A DNA stretch of 64,000 bases from Strongylocentrotus purpuratus (taxonomy: Eukaryota > Echinodermata > Echinoidea > Camarodonta > Strongylocentrotidae): assembly GCF_000002235.5 (NCBI RefSeq), contig NW_022145532.1:930001-994000 (forward strand), given 5' to 3'. Every line of letters starts with the position of its first letter. Within the stretch, counting starts at the first letter, position 1. Positions 54,860 to 60,800 of the stretch are shown piece after piece. The notes beneath the pieces were generated by a model. That model was not told where the DNA came from and made no database searches. It worked only from the letters and a program-made list of their open reading frames with translations. A program made the position numbers and the translations under genes.

Positions 54860-57800
54860 TCTTTCTCTCCATCCTTTCCTCTCTCCCTCCTTTCCTCCCT
54901 CCATCCTTTCCTCTCTCCTTCCTTCCATCCACCTAATTTCTCCTACTCTGTCAATCACAGGACCACCAGTTACTGTTAAGATGACTGAGTCACGGTTACC
55001 ATGCTGTAGCCATTTAGACTATTCACTTAAATGATCAAATTTCAGCAATTTGAGCAAGGAGAAGAGATAGTGACCGTGTCACTTATTTTCAATCACCCAT
55101 ACCAGAGATTTCTAAAGTGGAAACGGAAAGGGGCAAAGAGGTCATAAAAATTCTGAACTGGAGAATACTCATGAATAATTCATCTACATTCAATCAGTAC
55201 AATAAGCATTTTGTTACATGTACTTGTATTCAATTTCCATATCTTTTTGGGGGCTTATATTTAGGGATAATCTTGCACGTGGAAACTATCTCAATTGCAT
55301 AAGAAGAAAATTGAAAATAAATCAAGACATGAACTAAAAAAAAGTGACCTTTATGAATGCAGAATGGCTGACAAAACTGCAAGTTGGAGGGGAAAATAAA
55401 AAGAGTAAAGACAGACGAAAGCTACACTTGAGACGAGGATAGAAGAATCCATTCTAAAGATGCAGGGGACAGCAAAAGGTGTCACAGCAAAAGGAAAGGT
55501 GTAACATGGGTACTATCCACAGGGTGAGAGATCGATCGGAAAGGGATTATATGCAGAAACAAGAGTGCCGACAACTTGATTTCATTAATTCAATGCTCAT
55601 CACAGTTTCTTGTATATCTCCAAATTATGGAAATGCTACCTTGAACATGCGACCTCACTGTCACTTTGCAGAAACTGAGAAGATAGCAAGGAGTGCAATA
55701 TCAAGAACACAAAAAACCTGCTATATTGACAAGAAAGGACCTGGATGACCCTGTTCCTAGAGATACAAGTTGCAGTGACCTTTCACCAGGCATCCTTCAA
55801 GCAAGAATCGCAAAGAAGATGACAAGAAGAGGCTAGAAAGATTGGAGACGTATTTCTGGCAAGAGTTGCGTGCGGAGGAACATGAGGGTTTTTTACCCGG
55901 CCACAGGCAACTAGGAATACGGGCTCACGTTGTCATAGTAATCGCCCAAATCCTCGATTCTGGATGAGCGGGGAGAGGTGATACGCCTTCTTCCTGAAGA
56001 AACCTGCGAACTAGGATGAGGATCGAGTTGCCCACCCTGGGCAACGCCAGTGCAATCTCTATTGATTAAGCTCGAGTGTTTGGTGATATGAAGACGGAAG
56101 AACACAAGAAGGGAAGGAGGATTATATGCACAAAAGCTTTCAGCAATTCCTGATCAGGAAAGCTATAATCTCTATGCAAGGAAAGACATTGGAAAAGGGC
56201 AGAAACACTGGAAACCCAACCATAGAAAAGAAGAAAAACTCATGCTATCCGAAAGAAGGTGACTCCATAAGTACCATGATGATGAAGATATTTAAAATTA
56301 ACAATCTCCTATGTGAATGTCAAAATTCCAGACTAAAGAATTTATATTCTGCTAAAGTTGTACAAAGAATTCAATGTAATTCTACAAAGAGACACTAGAA
56401 GGAGGCACTGGATTATTCCTAGATCTTCCTAATATTCTTTGTATGATGAAATCCTCATTTATTTTCTGTACATGCTAAGAAGGTATTGGTAACAATTTAA
56501 ACCACGCAAAAGATGAACCTTAAAACTATTTCCCTTCTGAAAGACTCATATCCATATATTTCTTGTCTCCAATTACTTGATAAAAAATAGTTACTTCACT
56601 CTCCCTCACAGAAATCTAATAAAAGAAGAGAAAATTAACCCATTTCAAATAAATGCTCACTACAAAATGTAAAGAAAATAGGCAAGGAGTTTCATCGGAG
56701 CAAATGAAATTGGAGTGTAATATGTTACGTCTTTGCTCAAGATATTATTGAATTATGTATGCAGCCATATCAATAAAACTCCAGTTTATGAAAAATTATG
56801 AAATCTAAATACAATTTTTCTGGGGCAAGCAAACATTTTGAGGACATTTGGAGCCACTCTCATGTAATGATACGGACTATGGATGTTTTCAAAACCTACC
56901 GGTATATGTTGATGGGGAAAAATACTTTTAAATGCTACATGTACACATTTAAATGCACACAGGTTATATTTTGATCTTCTTAGAAATGTAAACTTGATAA
57001 CTTGAGGGTGAATCTGCGACAAAGATATAGTAGATGCATCACAATTGTGTGAATATATATGAGATTAGAATAAAGTTTATAGAAAGGAACTTTAGAACAA
57101 AACATCTTCCTTCAGATGTTCCACATTACATTTAATGCCAGAATCAAGAGCAAATCAAGAAATTCCTCAACATTCATTTTCGTCCTTCAAAATGCACTTG
57201 AAATCACAACTATATTTGTCTATACCTGCTGAGTGTGTAGTGTATGAGGCTCTGTTATTATAACTCACTTTCTATGCTGTCACACCAACATCCTCCCGTG
57301 AGAATGTAACACACATACTTTTGACAAGGCCCTGCATATGATGCTATCAAGTTAATTTCTCCCTAAAGATATTCTGTTTCCATGGCAACAATGATGATAA
57401 TGGTTCAGGTGAGGGGAAAAAGGTGAGGGGAAAAAGGTAAGGGGAAAAAATAGCGTTACAAAAGAGAAACACGATGTTAGGTGAATAATGGATGAGAGAG
57501 CGGTCTTTCTGCATTATTCATGGGGACGGGAGAAGAGTGCGGTTTTTTAGGATTGATGCAGGTGACAGCCCTCGCCGTTTTTCCTCTTCCACGTTTACTC
57601 AAAATAACCCTTGGTAATCTTACCATCTCAAGCCTAGCTGCTTTCCAAAGATTGGGATCGGTTTGAATCCTACTCAAAGAATGCAAAGGCAGTAAGATAA
57701 TGCAAAGAAGACAAAGTGAAACAAACCCTGAGAGACAATATAAAACACCACTCAAAGGATTATACTTATTTTGATTCCCATACATGCAAGAAGATATTAA

Positions 57801-60800
57801 ATGTATTTTCTTGTGTGTTTTCAGAAGGGCACACCCCAAGCAGATGCATATCTCAACAAATATGTATTTTTATGTAATGACCTTTCACAGCTAGATCTAC
57901 CAAACACATTCCAACCCATGCATTGTCTAAATTGGTACACTGATAGGTTATAACTACAAGATTATACTTCTTTGTCCTTTCATTATTAAACTTTTTTCTC
58001 AAAGTTTGACTACAATTTTTTTAAATGCTATTCTTCCTGGATTACATTTCAAAATATTATGTGAAATATAAAGATTTAGGCTGAATTCAATAATATATCT
58101 GAATATATCTGAAGATTAAGGTCTGATAAGATCTTTATATTTCCTGAAGAATCTTGTCTGTCTTTAATATGGTTTGTTGTCGCACAATAAACCATGAAAG
58201 CATTTTGTGTCCTTGAATGAGCCAGATAATAGTATTATGTATAAAGTAGACTCTCTTTGCTCATGAGTTAAATCAGACTTGGTAGGATATATTTGACATT
58301 ACAATGTGTGATGATAGCAACTGACTAAATAACACTAGAGTTATTGAGGTTATAGTTATAGAGGTATTGAAAGCACATGACAATGCTATGTGTGCTACTC
58401 ATAAACAGAATATTAGTATCAAAATGTTTATTGAGTTAATATATGAAACTATTTAGTTTGACATCTATTGGAAATAGATGTATACAAATTATTAAAACTA
58501 ATCAAGGTTCGTATAATATCTAACAAATTTTCATTCACTAGTGCAAGCTATCTAAAGTAGATATCGAAACACAATCATCCCAGAACCACTAATACAATTT
58601 CACCAACTGCATCATATAAACGATGATTTCATTCATATTCATCAAATAATGGAAGAGACTTGAAAATGAAGGTATATCATGTTAAGGCCTTTTCCATATA
58701 ACATAAAGACAATCACCAGATATTGTTTAATATCAAGATATTTTCTTGGGGCTGTTTAGTACATTGATTTAGTAGTTATTCAATGTACATTCTAACATTT
58801 TCTTTCATTCAAACTCTTTTTCTAACCACAGGCAACTGCAATTGATTTTTTTTCGGGGTTGTTTTTAAGGAATGGAAAAATATTGCTGAAAGGCACATGA
58901 CCCTGTCTCCAGCATTTCATTGAATAATTTGTTTGTTTTTTACCTCTCATTCCCAGACAGAGACACAATTTGTTTGCGGGAGATGAATTTGTATGTGGAA
59001 ATAATGAATAAAAGATCTCAACACGATCCCATTTTGTCTCTCCGGTTGCAAATTGGCACCGTCCCTGCCTTGGTTCAAGACATAAACAGCATATCAGAAA
59101 CACAAGCTGCATATTTAGGAGAGAGTCCAGGGCTGGAGTATGATTGAATTAATCCCCATGTCCTGGTTCTGCATGAATTTTTAGTCACGCGTGTGAGTGC
59201 TGAATTAGCAATGATTCTCCCCAGTTTCTGTGCCCAATCTATGAATAATGCACGGTAAGACGACACTGGTCCGCAGCAGCAGAGTTTCCCAAAGAGAGCT
59301 CTCGTGAAAGACATTTGAATGGTTGGTGAAATACAGGGCTGATGTATTTATTGGGAAAGTTTGATCAGTAACAGTGTATTCCATTCATAGTTTTATTATG
59401 ATCATATAAGGTAACAAAATTCTCTTTCAAAATGGTGTGCGATTTCTTTCTCTAATTCATCATTTGCAGGTGTATGACTTTTGAAATAGTAAAAAGCGTT
59501 CATAAGAATCCTGTATTTGGGAATTTCCCAAATATTCAGTGTTTAACAATTTGAACACTGCTTTTTAAGCTTTAATAAAACAAAATGAAAAGAATATATG
59601 TGACAATTTAAATGAATAACTAGAAAAAGAAATTACAGAGTGGATGGAAATGCACTATACTGGCTGCATAATATACATCCACACTCACTGTTTACAGACA
59701 CAACACCACAGCTGAACTCCTCAGGAATGGATACAAATAGAAAAACAGCCAAGCTTCTACAGATTCAAGAGAAAAAACATGGCAACTACCTGACCCAACA
59801 AATGATAAGACTTCCATCGGCTAATATCCCCCATTATCCAATGATACGTAGGCTTGCTACATTTCACAATAAATCAGTCCAAGCTCACTCAATGACAGCA
59901 CCAGCAGTGCTCCTCCCGTTCTCACTCTCCAAACTGATTTATTTGACCTAGTTTTCTTACGATCCTCCTCACTTTTAAAGCAAGCAGAAGCTGTTATCTC
60001 ATTAGCTGACGGTTGATCATTGTGTCAAGCCTTACAGCTAGGTTCCTCTCTCTGTCACACATGATTTTACATCCATTAAAACAGCATCTTAATGCATGCG
60101 TATGCAATCTGACATCAAAATTTTATGAGGCTATTTGCGTCACTTCCTATAAACTGAAACTCCTGTGGATATCTTTATACTTAACTTTGTTCAACTTTCG
60201 TCTTACATGTATGCTCATTATATTTTGGCCTGATGTTTACATAAAGTTTTAATAAAAACTGGGAATGAAGAAAGTGTGTGCGTAGAGTAGCTTTTATCAA
60301 ATCAAAACTGTTACTTAACATTCTTGTCCGTTAGATGTTCTGACCCTGTTTTCGTAGATTGTTTAATAAAAGAGTCTCCAGAGGGTATTCTCCTTCTTTG
60401 CTTTCAGAACTTTCTGACGTCAACCCTGTCTTAGTGAAATCAAACTCTTCATCACAAATTCCATTATTGACTTCAAAATCAATGTAAAACATTGGCAAGA
60501 TAAAAACAAAGTCTTGGTCTAATATTTGCTATTTTGTCAAAAGCAATGAAACTGCATAACCTAGGAGCAATCAATAATAATCGTATTGAATTTTTCTAGA
60601 TCGATGGCAATACTTTTCCTGGCATGAATACCTTATATTATTGTATCAGAGTACGTTACGGAGGTAAGGCAGGACCTCTTGCACCTGCGCTAGGTAATAT
60701 TTTGTTTTACAGGAAAAATACTTGTTTTTCTCGCTTTTGGTTTAACTATCATGAAAGAGAAGACAAGTGATGTAAATGGCGCGAATGTCATGGAGGCAGT

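Noticed and set aside
57477..57839. 120-residue minus-strand ORF with a hydrophobic stretch
   Set aside because: The hydrophobic part is AT/pyrimidine-rich intron sequence before an acceptor. Only the short block 57624-57669 has splice-site support.
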